Source: Rosettibacter firmus (GTDB lineage: Bacteria; Bacteroidota; Ignavibacteria; Ignavibacteriales; Melioribacteraceae). From it: a stretch of DNA of 64,000 nt. The notes below the pieces were generated by a model. The model saw only the letters and a list, made by a program, of their open reading frames with translations. It was not told the DNA's origin and searched no databases. Position 1 is the first letter of the stretch. The number at the start of each line of letters is the position of its first letter. Below are positions 18,352 to 28,197 of the stretch, one piece after another. The stretch is from NCBI RefSeq assembly GCF_036860695.1, contig NZ_JAYKGJ010000001.1:744001-808000 (forward strand), written 5' to 3'. The position numbers and the translations under genes were made by a program.

Positions 18352-19033
18352 AATGAATAATTACATCATCGAAGCAAAAGACATCAGAAAGTCATTTTAT
18401 AAAACAAAAGAAAAAAAATTAGAGATACTTAAAGGAATTTCTTTAAACATTGTAGAACATAAAATCACTTTAATAGTTGGTGCTTCGGGAGCTGGTAAAA
18501 GTACTTTACTCCACATTTTAAGTGGACTTGATTTGCCAGATAGTGGCGAAGTTAAAATTAAAGGAATAGATATTTTTAAGATGAGTGACGATAAATTATC
18601 ATCTTTTAGAAATAAAAATATTGGCTTTGTATTTCAGTTTCATCATCTATTACCAGAATTTGATGCTCTTGAAAATGTTGCAATTCCTATGATGATAAAT
18701 GGAACAACATTAAAACAAGCAAATAAACGTGCAGAAGAACTTCTTGAATTAGTTGGACTTAAAGACAGAATGCATCATAAACCTTCTGAATTATCTGGTG
18801 GAGAACAACAGAGAGTTGCTATTGCAAGAGCTCTTGCAAATAATCCATCAATTATTTTTGCAGATGAACCAACAGGTAATCTTGATTCTCAAAATGGCGA
18901 AATAATTCACAACCTGTTTGTTGAATTAAATAAGAACTTAGGTTTAACATTTTTAATTGTTACACACAATCCACAACTTATAGAATTTGGAGATTATGTT
19001 TATGAAATAAAAGATGGCGTTATTACTGTGTAA
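18344..19033 (+). CDS. lolD: Lipoprotein-releasing ABC transporter ATP-binding protein LolD
   Basis: 229 aa ATPase of the LolD/MacB class. Walker [10 protein letters not shown], signature [15 protein letters not shown], Walker [13 protein letters not shown] and H-loop VTHNPQL are all present. [16 protein letters not shown] matches the LolD Q-loop. The start used overlaps the permease end; a second in-frame ATG lies 3 codons on. It powers the two permeases encoded just upstream. The MscS-like gene downstream is convergent. Confidence 0.92.
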   Translation: MNEMNNYIIEAKDIRKSFYKTKEKKLEILKGISLNIVEHKITLIVGASGAGKSTLLHILSGLDLPDSGEVKIKGIDIFKMSDDKLSSFRNKNIGFVFQFHHLLPEFDALENVAIPMMINGTTLKQANKRAEELLELVGLKDRMHHKPSELSGGEQQRVAIARALANNPSIIFADEPTGNLDSQNGEIIHNLFVELNKNLGLTFLIVTHNPQLIEFGDYVYEIKDGVITV

Positions 19034-19058
19034 CTTAAAATCTATTATTTAATATTTT

Positions 19059-20510
19059 CTAAAGGTTAAAGAATCTCTTAATTCTATCCACAATTTCTCT
19101 TATTAACGACTTTTCATGTATTTGTGATGCAGCTATTCTGTCTATATTAATTGCCTGACGTTCTGCAATTACTCTTCCAAATTCTTCAACAAGTTGATTT
19201 CTATTATGAATGATGGGAGAAATAATTTCTTTATCAATCTCAAATATCAAACAATCTGTTCTGGCTCTAATTGTTGCAGAACGTGGTTCACCTGTAAATA
19301 AAGACATCTCACCAAAGAAATCTCCAGCAGAAATATTTCCAACATAAACATCAAGACCTTCATTGTTTTTAACAAAAACATTTAATAAACCTTCAACAAG
19401 TATAAACATCGAATCACCTTCTTTACCTTCTTCAATAATTACATCATTTTTTCTAAATGTTCTTATATACACATTCGTTGCTATTGAATTTAGTTCATCT
19501 TCTTTCAGCAAGCTAAATAAGTCAATATTTTTAAGTATTTTCTTACGGTCTTCAACAGAATTTACATTATAATATTTGTATTGATAATTCCCGATATAAA
19601 TATCACTCTTTCTATATGCTGGATATATACCAGCATAATAAAGATTTTTCAATGAAGTATTTAATATCACATCATTAAATTCTTTTGGATTTACTTCTGT
19701 CCACTGTTTTATCCAGTAAATTAATTCATAAACAATTCCGTTTTCATTCACATCGTTTATCAATACCTGCGGTTCAGGTGCATCTGTAATTTTATACTCC
19801 TGAAATATTTGTTCAAGTGCAGATAACAAAATTCTTTTTACTCTCTCGACTGGAACACTGTGATCAATGCAAATTTTAGTGCTGAATTTTGAATAGTCGT
19901 TATCTGATGTATAATTCTCTATAATTGAATTAGCAAAAAAACTCATAGGTATAAAGACAAGATTATTATTTTCATTTTTCATCAATACAAAGCCACGAGA
20001 AATATTTTGTACTTTTCCAAGCAACAAAACATTACCATCTCTATTTTTTATAGAAATCCAATCACCGACATTAAAAGGTTTAACACGAGCAAATGCTTCT
20101 TTTGGAAAGACAGAAAGTAATTTAGGTCTTAATGCAATGATTACAAGAAACAGTAATAAATAGACTATAAACCAGAATAGATTTAATTGAATCCAGAAAA
20201 TATTTTTTATTAAAATTGCAGTTGCAACAGTATATATAAGCGAAGAGACTATTTCTTTAATCCACTCCAGATTAATTTTACCGACTGTGATTTTAAATAT
20301 TTTCCCCCAGATAAAATAGTTAATAGCATAATTGAATAAATAAGCAAAAGAATACCAGAACAAAATATTTATAACTACCATGAAAACATAATCAACGGGA
20401 TAAATTTTATAATCACTTTTAGTTACAAGGAAAGTATCAGTAATTATTAAAGTTCCTGTTAAACAAAAAATAATTGCTAAAACAATTAATTGAATATTTT
20501 TACTCTTCAT
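19059..20510 (-). CDS. MscS-family mechanosensitive channel with C-terminal cyclic-nucleotide-binding domain
   Basis: 483 aa. Residues 1-150 hold about four hydrophobic helices. The MscS beta domain follows (about 155-230: FNVGDWISI, VQNISRGFVLMKNENNN, VFIPMSFF). A cNMP-binding domain occupies about 345-460, with the phosphate-binding cassette FFGEMSLFTGEPRSATIRA complete, including the R-S-A that contacts the cyclic phosphate. This is the bacterial cyclic-nucleotide-gated (bCNG) architecture, in which ligand rather than tension may gate the pore. No cyclase is nearby. The gene is single and convergent with lolD. Confidence 0.9.
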   Translation of the reverse strand: MKSKNIQLIVLAIIFCLTGTLIITDTFLVTKSDYKIYPVDYVFMVVINILFWYSFAYLFNYAINYFIWGKIFKITVGKINLEWIKEIVSSLIYTVATAILIKNIFWIQLNLFWFIVYLLLFLVIIALRPKLLSVFPKEAFARVKPFNVGDWISIKNRDGNVLLLGKVQNISRGFVLMKNENNNLVFIPMSFFANSIIENYTSDNDYSKFSTKICIDHSVPVERVKRILLSALEQIFQEYKITDAPEPQVLINDVNENGIVYELIYWIKQWTEVNPKEFNDVILNTSLKNLYYAGIYPAYRKSDIYIGNYQYKYYNVNSVEDRKKILKNIDLFSLLKEDELNSIATNVYIRTFRKNDVIIEEGKEGDSMFILVEGLLNVFVKNNEGLDVYVGNISAGDFFGEMSLFTGEPRSATIRARTDCLIFEIDKEIISPIIHNRNQLVEEFGRVIAERQAINIDRIAASQIHEKSLIREIVDRIKRFFNL

Positions 20511-20548
20511 TCAATGTCCTTTCGAATATTTTTCTAATTATAAAAAAT

Positions 20549-23134
20549 TTATGATCGAAGTCCTGCTGAGTGTATTGCATTAAAAAGTAATTTAAATGTA
20601 CCAAAAGTCCAATGGCGATTCTGCACTTTTATCCCCATTAAAATTACATGACCTTTCTTCTGTTTTAAATCTACAATTGCTGCTTTTTTATATAAATTTT
20701 CTTCACCAAGTAAAAAGCCAGATTTCAATAAATCTTTATCAGGAAAACGTACAACAATATTTCTATCATAAACACCAAATGGTATTGTTGTATTAAATGC
20801 AATATTATCACTAACATATGCAACAGTTTCTTCTTCCAAACCAAAACCGATTGGATTTGAATTATCTACTTGAATTTTCAATAATGAGCCAGGGCAAAAG
20901 AATTCATTACTTTTAAGATTTTTAAGTACATTTGTTACACGCAATTGCAAATCTTCGATTGCAAAATTGCAAGCTTCTCCCAGAGTTATTAAATAGCCAC
21001 CATCATTTTCTACAAATTTCTTTAAATTTTCCAGACCAACTTTCCCAATCCCACTATCATATTCTGGTGGTTTGGGTCTATAAAATCTTGCTGCTTCTCC
21101 ACCTGGTTTTCCATTTTTTATTACTTCTCCAGTCATATCTGGAATAATAATTACATCATACTTCTGTTTGAGATTCTTATCCTTAAAATCTTTATTATGA
21201 ATTGTAACAAAATTGAATTCATAATTCTCGAGTAATAATCTTGTCCAGCCTTCGTCCATATTTGCTGTCCATGGTTGATATAATGCAACATTAACTTTTT
21301 TAATCTCTTTTAATTTTTCTTTAGCAATATTATCTACAATATCAAATTGTATGTGTAAGTTATTTGCAGCTTTTTCTATTATTTCTTTTGACTTTTCAGA
21401 TATCTCAACAACTACAGAGCCTTGATTATAAGTATTTCCATTTATTAATAATTTTTCAACATTCCAGTAAACTGGTATATTATTTTTATGCAGTCGATTT
21501 ATTAATGTTGAATTTACATTAAGTCCAGCTCTTGCAATAAAATATTTCCCCTGTTTTCCATTAATCTTTCCTACTTGATATAATGGTTCAGTTATTATTT
21601 GAGAATTAATTTCAAAAGGTTTATCTACTTGATAGAATTTCACTCCCATTAAATAAGGGAGTGTCCATCCAGCTACATCATAAGGTACAATAGGATTTTC
21701 ATTTTTTGATTTTCTTAGATCAGGATAATTTTGTTCTTCAAATAAATCTTTAACATATCTACCATTTGGTTGAGCTAAATAAATTACATAACTATTTGCA
21801 GGATAAATAACATTATCGATACGAAATTCTTTATCAACAAAATTAACTTCAACGCCACCGAGCTGAAGAATTTCTATCATTTTTGATGTTGTAACAGGAT
21901 CATTTTGTTCACGCGGGATTATATATGCAAAAGGTTTTTCTGTTTTCCCTTTCTCGATTGCTGTTTTTGCCATATTATAAAAATTAAGTAACAATTCTTC
22001 TTTATAATCCGAAGATATTTTAATAAGTGCTTCTGTTAATGCTAATTCATAATTAACAATATCTCTTAATCTCCACCATCCACCACGCCATGGATTAGGG
22101 TAATTTATTCTTACATCGTAAGTAGTTATTTCATTTGTAACTTTTACTTCAGATGGGTCAATATAAATTGGACTTGCAATATTGCAACTTGCCATTTCGG
22201 ATAGCAATGCTATTTGATTATGCCACAATCCACAATCACTTGCAGGACCTTCCCACCATGCTTCGAATAATGCATGACTGATTATTCCATTAAAACCAAG
22301 TTTTTCAAGATAAGTTGCTGTTAGACTTCCTATAACACTTTGCCATCTCCAGATTAATGGATTAACATTTGGATTTATAGGATCTCTGTATGGTACTAAA
22401 AATAATCTTGCACCATTACTTCCCATCTGATGTTCATCGAGCCATATTTGTGGAATCCAATCATGATAAGCTACTTTAATTACATTTCTTGTTTCAGGTA
22501 AATTAAACATAAACCAATCACGATTATTATCGTGTCCCGAGTACACATGATACAACCATGGCATTTGTGCTCCATCGTATTCGGTATTCAAATTTTTGTA
22601 ATACCAATCAACAATCATTGATGTACCATCTGGATTTATTGAAGGCATTAAAATAAAAATCACATTATTCAATGCATTAATAATTTCTGGTTGCGATTTA
22701 GAAGTAATTAGATTATATGCTAATTCCATTGACATCTGTGAAGATGCAATTTCTGTAGAATGAATATTACATGTTACCAGAATAATGATTTTTCCTTCTT
22801 TAGCAAGTAACTTAGCTTCTTCATCATTAATTTTTCTGGGGTCAGAAAGTTTTTTGATAATTGCTCTATACTTATTTACATTTTTAATATTTTCTTCTGA
22901 ACTTATTACAGCCATAAACATATCTCGTCTAAGAGAAGTTTTCCCGATTTCCTGATAAATTATTTTATTTGAAAATTGAGCAAGATGTTTGAAGTAACTT
23001 TGAATTGTTTCATAATTTGCAATTTTATAATCTTCACCTACTTTAAATCCAAGAAATTCTTCGGGTGATTTCAAATGTTGTGCATAACAAAGAGAAGTAA
23101 TAATAAGTATTGCCTGTAGAATTAGCTTTTTCAT
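20549..23134 (-). CDS. Secreted M14-family zinc carboxypeptidase
   Basis: About 861 aa with signal peptide (MKKLILQAILIITSLCYAQ). The zinc motif is CNIHSTE (His and Glu of HxxE), with NPDG downstream; the remaining zinc ligand and catalytic Glu should lie in the first 400 residues (LDEHQ and SEMAS are nearby). The second half (about 480-861) resembles a glutamine-amidotransferase-like regulatory region seen in large M14 proteins. GAGG precedes the ATG at 23132-23134, which I prefer to the upstream ATG at 23146. No T9SS domain is visible, so it may be periplasmic. It probably digests peptides imported with the host's heterotrophic lifestyle. Confidence 0.85.
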   Translation of the reverse strand: MKKLILQAILIITSLCYAQHLKSPEEFLGFKVGEDYKIANYETIQSYFKHLAQFSNKIIYQEIGKTSLRRDMFMAVISSEENIKNVNKYRAIIKKLSDPRKINDEEAKLLAKEGKIIILVTCNIHSTEIASSQMSMELAYNLITSKSQPEIINALNNVIFILMPSINPDGTSMIVDWYYKNLNTEYDGAQMPWLYHVYSGHDNNRDWFMFNLPETRNVIKVAYHDWIPQIWLDEHQMGSNGARLFLVPYRDPINPNVNPLIWRWQSVIGSLTATYLEKLGFNGIISHALFEAWWEGPASDCGLWHNQIALLSEMASCNIASPIYIDPSEVKVTNEITTYDVRINYPNPWRGGWWRLRDIVNYELALTEALIKISSDYKEELLLNFYNMAKTAIEKGKTEKPFAYIIPREQNDPVTTSKMIEILQLGGVEVNFVDKEFRIDNVIYPANSYVIYLAQPNGRYVKDLFEEQNYPDLRKSKNENPIVPYDVAGWTLPYLMGVKFYQVDKPFEINSQIITEPLYQVGKINGKQGKYFIARAGLNVNSTLINRLHKNNIPVYWNVEKLLINGNTYNQGSVVVEISEKSKEIIEKAANNLHIQFDIVDNIAKEKLKEIKKVNVALYQPWTANMDEGWTRLLLENYEFNFVTIHNKDFKDKNLKQKYDVIIIPDMTGEVIKNGKPGGEAARFYRPKPPEYDSGIGKVGLENLKKFVENDGGYLITLGEACNFAIEDLQLRVTNVLKNLKSNEFFCPGSLLKIQVDNSNPIGFGLEEETVAYVSDNIAFNTTIPFGVYDRNIVVRFPDKDLLKSGFLLGEENLYKKAAIVDLKQKKGHVILMGIKVQNRHWTFGTFKLLFNAIHSAGLRS

Positions 23135-23247
23135 TATTAACCTCATTGATAACTGAATTATGCAAAATGAATTTATGAAAATGATTTTATAAATGACATA
23201 AAAAAATTTCGAAGTGAATTTCCAGGAATGAATAGATGAGTAATATG

Positions 23248-23287
23248 AAAAAGGGCTGAAGGATTTTATGATATTTCCCTTCAGCCC
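23248..23287 (-). terminator. Rho-independent terminator after the GH5-type gene
   Basis: Stem of 10 bp (23253-23262 GGGCTGAAGG with 23278-23287) and a 15 nt loop, followed on the minus strand by TTTTTC (23248-23252). It starts 8 bp after the stop at 23295. Confidence 0.88.
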
Positions 23288-23294
23288 ATAAATT

Positions 23295-25457
23295 TTATTT
23301 CAACAGAATCATTTTCTTTGATTCAGAATAATTATTTGCTTTCAATCTATAATAATAAACTCCGCTTGATAGATTACTTGCATTGAATGTAACTCTATAA
23401 TTTCCTGGGTTTTGAATTTCATCAACAAGAACTGCTACTTCTCTTCCAAGAATATCATATACCTTTAAATCAACTTTGCTTTGAACAGGTATTTGATAAT
23501 CTATAACTGTAGATGGATTAAAAGGATTGGGATAATTTTGACTCAAAGAGAAAGAATTTGGAATACCTGTTATAGTTTCTACACTGGTTACCAATATACT
23601 TGGTACTGCTAAATAATCAATTTGCATCCAGCCCCAGAAGAGCTCCATCTGAATTGTATTTTTTCCCTGTACAAGATCAACCATTAATTCTTTTTCCAGC
23701 CAAACATTTGTAGGACCATCAAACATTAATTCAGCTACTCTAACACCATTTACATTTATATATTGCCCTTTTGGTGTATCGTATGCAAGTTTATATCCAA
23801 ATCTAATTTCATATTTACCTGCTACTGGAACATTTTGAAGTGTCCATGTAATTGTTCCGGTTTGAGTTCTTGCATCAACGCAAAATCCTTTACTGGCACT
23901 TTTATCTGCAATAACAGTAATACCATTTCCCTGTTTTGAAGCTGCCTCTGCTTCTAATCTTATAAATTGTGGTGTACCTACAGTAATCTCAACTTTGTTA
24001 GATGTTCTTTTATGGCCCTGATTATCTATAGCAACTGCTGTTAATTTATAAATTCCGGATTTTACATTTGACCATGTAATAGAATAAGGTTCGGTTGAAT
24101 CTTCACCTATTTTAAGTGTATCGTTCGCAAAAAATTCTACAAGTGCAATTGAACCATCATTATCATAAGCAGTGGCTTCAACTTGAATTGATGCACCTTC
24201 AGGAAATTGTGAATTATTAGCTGGATTTGTTAAAGTAACAACTGGCCAATCTCCTCCAATACCAATTATGTCCACATCATTTTTATAATTATCCCACATA
24301 AATTTAAGATTCTTTAAAATATCATTTACATTTGTTACTTGATTATCTGTCCATGACCATGCAAGTGCACCAGCATATCCATAATTATAAAGAGTTACAT
24401 AGAGATAATCTTTAGGAACGCCAAAAGTTTCTTTAACATGAAATTCAGCCACTACAAGAGGTTTATCGAGAGCCCATATACTTGCAGGTCTATGAAATGG
24501 TGAATAATTTTTTCCTGCCCAGTCATAATAGTGAAATGTATAAAAATCCAGTTTACCATCTTTATCACCCCCAGTAGCAATTAATCTTTCATCAGTATAA
24601 TAGTTATAATTTTGAATACTCATTACTTTCTCATAATGCTTTATAATTTGATCCGCTGTCAAATAAAAACCATATTTTTTATAAAAACGATTTTCCATAT
24701 CTTTCTTATCAATGTCACTCATATAAGCATATTCTGCACTTAACTTAGTCAATTGCGGTGGAGTAATATCTGTTAATACTTGTATATGCCAGGAGCCATT
24801 TGTAACTTTTGCTGCTGGATCTGTTCGATGAATTGCACCTGCACATAAATTCACAAATCTTTGAATTGCAGACATTGGTACATGTTGAATTTCTGGCCAG
24901 CCATATTCATTACTCATCCCCTCAGGTTCATTAAATATTTCCCAGGCAACAATTGCTGGATGACCTTTTAAAGAATCAACCATTGGTATTAAAGAATTAT
25001 TAATGTACGAGCGAGTATAATTTGTATCAAGTAATAATTTTCTATTTCTTTCTAAAACTGTTGCAGATTTATTGGAACGAAGCATATCAAAAGACCACAG
25101 AGTGAGAATGACTCCAATTTCTCTTTCCCACGCAAGGTCAAGTACTTTTTTCAAATCCGATATTGTAGTTACACCAGGACCAACTACATAACCTGAATTA
25201 TCAAATTGGGGAGTTGCTGTACCATCGGTATGAAGCCACCAGCGAACAACATTACCTCCATTTTCATGAATTGTAAGAAAAATATCTGCAAAAGTATTGA
25301 AGTCAGTACTTCCAGTACCAATATCGCGAGCAAAACTTAACCATGCCAAATTGGTTCCACTTAGAAATAAATCCTGATTGTTGTATCTTATTCTGTTATT
25401 CTGAGCATTTATAACACTAAAAAATAAAAAAGCAAAGAGTATTGTATAAAACTTCAT
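23295..25457 (-). CDS. Secreted glycoside hydrolase (GH5-type) with Ig-like and CBM domains and T9SS sorting domain
   Basis: 720 aa. Signal peptide (ILFAFLFFSVINAQ). Residues about 20-400 form a TIM-barrel glycosidase: the acid/base Glu lies in AWEIFNEPEG and the probable nucleophile in LVVAEFHVKE. An Ig-like domain follows (about 405-500; VEFFANDTLKIGEDSTEPY), then a CBM35-like domain (about 500-620; LEAEAASKQGNG...), then a T9SS sorting domain (SQNYPNPFNPST). The clan GH-A layout fits mannanase or cellulase activity; the exact substrate cannot be read. GGAGTC precedes the ATG. It probably acts on plant polysaccharides at the cell surface. Confidence 0.88.
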   Translation of the reverse strand: MKFYTILFAFLFFSVINAQNNRIRYNNQDLFLSGTNLAWLSFARDIGTGSTDFNTFADIFLTIHENGGNVVRWWLHTDGTATPQFDNSGYVVGPGVTTISDLKKVLDLAWEREIGVILTLWSFDMLRSNKSATVLERNRKLLLDTNYTRSYINNSLIPMVDSLKGHPAIVAWEIFNEPEGMSNEYGWPEIQHVPMSAIQRFVNLCAGAIHRTDPAAKVTNGSWHIQVLTDITPPQLTKLSAEYAYMSDIDKKDMENRFYKKYGFYLTADQIIKHYEKVMSIQNYNYYTDERLIATGGDKDGKLDFYTFHYYDWAGKNYSPFHRPASIWALDKPLVVAEFHVKETFGVPKDYLYVTLYNYGYAGALAWSWTDNQVTNVNDILKNLKFMWDNYKNDVDIIGIGGDWPVVTLTNPANNSQFPEGASIQVEATAYDNDGSIALVEFFANDTLKIGEDSTEPYSITWSNVKSGIYKLTAVAIDNQGHKRTSNKVEITVGTPQFIRLEAEAASKQGNGITVIADKSASKGFCVDARTQTGTITWTLQNVPVAGKYEIRFGYKLAYDTPKGQYINVNGVRVAELMFDGPTNVWLEKELMVDLVQGKNTIQMELFWGWMQIDYLAVPSILVTSVETITGIPNSFSLSQNYPNPFNPSTVIDYQIPVQSKVDLKVYDILGREVAVLVDEIQNPGNYRVTFNASNLSSGVYYYRLKANNYSESKKMILLK

Positions 25458-25605
25458 TTTGACTCCAACTATTTTTAATAGTAATTAGTCAATTAGAATG
25501 CCAAATTTATTTGAAAAAGAGCTTTTAAATTTGGCAATTTATTGTATGGCAGGAATTATTATAATGATAAAAAATTATTAATAAGATAAATTATTTCAAA
25601 AGAAT

Positions 25606-27102
25606 TTATAAGCTTCTTAAATATTCAATCATTAGTCGTACACCAAAAGCAGTATCGTATTTATGAGTATAGTTATTTGCTCTATGTTTTATTGCAGGAC
25701 CTGCAATATCAATATGAGCCCAGGGAATTTTTTCATCTACAAAATGTTCTAAAAATTTTCCAGCTGTAATTGCACCACCCCAGCGAGGACCAAGATTAGC
25801 TACATCTGCTATTTCACTTTTTATCATTGATTTATAATCATTCCAGAAAGGCATACGCCATAGTCTTTCGTATGTTTTAAATCCAGCTTTTAGTAACCTT
25901 TCAGCAAGTTCATCATAAGAAGTAAACAATCCAGCTGCTATTTCACCAAGTGCAACAGCACAAGCTCCGGTTAAAGTAGCAAAGTCAATAATTTCATCAG
26001 GTTTTTGTTGAGATGCATAATAAAGTGCATCTGCCAGAATAATTCTTCCTTCTGCATCTGTATCTTTTACTTCAATGCTTTTTCCCGAAGCTGAAATAAT
26101 TACATCACCAGGTTTATAAGAATTTCCTCCTGGCATATTTTCAACTGCTGGGATTATACCAATTAATTCAACAGGCATTTTTAATTGTGCTGCTGCTTTT
26201 ATTACACCAACCACAAGAGCACCACCGGACATATCTGCTTTCATATCAATCATACTACCCGTTGGTTTTATTGATAATCCACCTGAATCGTATGTTACAC
26301 CTTTTCCTACAAGTACAATTTTTCTTCTGGTTTTAATTTCAGGTTTATAATGAATTACAATCATACACGGCTTATTTTTACTCCCTTTTCCTACAGTTAG
26401 AATTGCATTCATCTTTCTTTTCTTTAATTCTTTCTCATCAAATATTTTCACACTTAAACCATATTTCTGAAGTTCCAATTTTGTTCTTCTTGCAAATTCT
26501 AATGGAGTTAAAACTGCGGAAGGTTCATTAACTAAATCACGAGCAAAATAAACAGCAGACATTATTTTTTCAGAACTCTCAATTATTCTTTTAACAATTG
26601 CTGAATCTGTAAAATGTATACTAACTAATAAGTCTTCTGGATTTTTTTTATCACTTTTATATTTATCAAATGTATAATTCCCTAAAGCAATTCCTTCCAG
26701 TATTGTTTGTATAAGATAATCTATACTATCAAAATAATTTTTGAATGGTTCAAGGATTGGTGTAACTATATGAAGTTCTTTTAGTTTTTTATTTACCAGT
26801 GATGGAATCAGTCCTGCAAAATAATTTCTAAAAAAATCACAATTAAATTCTTTATCTAATTTTACTTTCTTTAAAAAAATTATTGAAGGTTCTCCTTCAT
26901 TATTATAATATGTCAGTACATCATTTTTTTTATCAAGGAAATTATTTTTTTGAAGTTCACTTATCTTAAGTCCCAGCGATTCAAAAAAATTATCAAGCTG
27001 ATTTTTTAGTTGATCACTATCTACAAAAAATTTAATTAGAGAAGAATTTTCTTTGAAACTTATGTAATCGCCTTCTGATTTGAATTTTAGTTTAAAAAGC
27101 AT
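25606..27102 (-). CDS. pepA: Leucyl aminopeptidase (M17)
   Basis: 498 aa with the M17 two-metal centre: GKGVTYDSGGLSIKP and DTDAEGRIILADAL, where the family usually shows NTDAEGR, so the residue before the metal-binding TDAEG is Asp instead of Asn. Cytosolic, releases N-terminal residues. GGAGTA sits before the ATG. The start follows the stop of nrnA by 2 bp, so the two are one operon. Confidence 0.92.
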   Translation of the reverse strand: MLFKLKFKSEGDYISFKENSSLIKFFVDSDQLKNQLDNFFESLGLKISELQKNNFLDKKNDVLTYYNNEGEPSIIFLKKVKLDKEFNCDFFRNYFAGLIPSLVNKKLKELHIVTPILEPFKNYFDSIDYLIQTILEGIALGNYTFDKYKSDKKNPEDLLVSIHFTDSAIVKRIIESSEKIMSAVYFARDLVNEPSAVLTPLEFARRTKLELQKYGLSVKIFDEKELKKRKMNAILTVGKGSKNKPCMIVIHYKPEIKTRRKIVLVGKGVTYDSGGLSIKPTGSMIDMKADMSGGALVVGVIKAAAQLKMPVELIGIIPAVENMPGGNSYKPGDVIISASGKSIEVKDTDAEGRIILADALYYASQQKPDEIIDFATLTGACAVALGEIAAGLFTSYDELAERLLKAGFKTYERLWRMPFWNDYKSMIKSEIADVANLGPRWGGAITAGKFLEHFVDEKIPWAHIDIAGPAIKHRANNYTHKYDTAFGVRLMIEYLRSL

Positions 27103-27104
27103 TT

Positions 27105-28091
27105 TTACTCCTTAATATAATTTTGTGCAGCAGCAATAACTTTATCTTTTATTTCATTCAGTTGAACATTATAGAGTCGAGAACCAGATGCATTAATATG
27201 ACCACCACCACCAAATTCTTCTGCAAGTTTATTTACATTAATATCGCCTTTGGATCTAAAACTAATCTTTACTCCATCATTCATTTCATAAAATAAAATT
27301 CCAATTAATACACCTTTAATCGAAAGACAATAAGAAACAAATCCATCTATGTCATCTTCAGTTGTATTATAAAATAATTGATCTTGTAGAGTAATTGTCA
27401 TATAAGCAATTTTTTTAGAAGAATCCAGCTCAATGGAATTTAATGCTTTCCCTAATAGTTTAATTCTCTCAAAGTTGAACTGGTTATAAATTTTTTCATA
27501 GACTTCTGTAGGATTTACACCTGTTTCAAGAAGTTCGGCAACAATTTTATGCAATTTTGGTGTGGTTCGTTCATAACGAAATGAACCGGTGTCGGTCATA
27601 ATTGCTGCATAGAGTTGATATGCAATTTTGTAATCAATATTTACAATTGATGTTTCTTTTATAAAATCATAAATAATTTCACCAGTAGCAGAATATTCAG
27701 TTCCGCCAAAAATATAATCGAAAAAATTTTCCGGATCCTGGTGATGGTCTATACAAATTTTAATACCTTTAAAGTTTTTGACACAATCTTCCAGTTTAAC
27801 AACTCTATTTACACGGTTTAAGTCAACAAAAATTAATACATCAGTTTCATTAAAAATTTTCTCGTGTAATTCAAAATTGAATTTTTGTATTACATTTTCT
27901 TCGTCAAGAAATTCCAGATTATATGGAGTGGCACTATGATTTATTACGTGTACTTTTCTATTGAGTTGTTTTAGAACTAAATAAAGAGCCAATTCAGAAC
28001 CGATTGCATCAGCATCTGGATTGACGTGAGTTGTTAAAATAAAAGAATTATTATTTAAAATTATTTCTTTAAGAACATTGTAATTATTCAT
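27105..28091 (-). CDS. nrnA: DHH-family bifunctional oligoribonuclease/PAP phosphatase NrnA
   Basis: 328 aa. The DHH domain shows THVNPDADAIGSELAL (motif I), DLNRVNRV, CIDHHQDPENF (the DHH itself) and the C-terminal DHHA1 domain ends with FGGGGHINASG, which binds the substrate phosphate. NrnA degrades nanoRNAs and dephosphorylates 3',5'-pAp. It is upstream of pepA with a 2 bp gap. An upstream terminator at 28143-28167 separates it from korAB. Confidence 0.9.
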   Translation of the reverse strand: MNNYNVLKEIILNNNSFILTTHVNPDADAIGSELALYLVLKQLNRKVHVINHSATPYNLEFLDEENVIQKFNFELHEKIFNETDVLIFVDLNRVNRVVKLEDCVKNFKGIKICIDHHQDPENFFDYIFGGTEYSATGEIIYDFIKETSIVNIDYKIAYQLYAAIMTDTGSFRYERTTPKLHKIVAELLETGVNPTEVYEKIYNQFNFERIKLLGKALNSIELDSSKKIAYMTITLQDQLFYNTTEDDIDGFVSYCLSIKGVLIGILFYEMNDGVKISFRSKGDINVNKLAEEFGGGGHINASGSRLYNVQLNEIKDKVIAAAQNYIKE

Positions 28092-28142
28092 AATATTTTA
28101 TAATAATTTTGAAAAGTAAAGATATGCATACCAGAAAAAAAT

Positions 28143-28167
28143 AAAAAGGCGAAGTAAATACTTCGCC
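28143..28167 (-). terminator. Rho-independent terminator after korB
   Basis: Stem GGCGAAGT/ACTTCGCC (28148-28155 with 28160-28167) with an AAAT loop, followed on the minus strand by TTTTT (28143-28147). It begins 31 bp after the stop at 28198 and lies before nrnA. Confidence 0.9.
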
Positions 28168-28197
28168 CCTTAAAATTCTTTGGTTTTTATTAAATAT

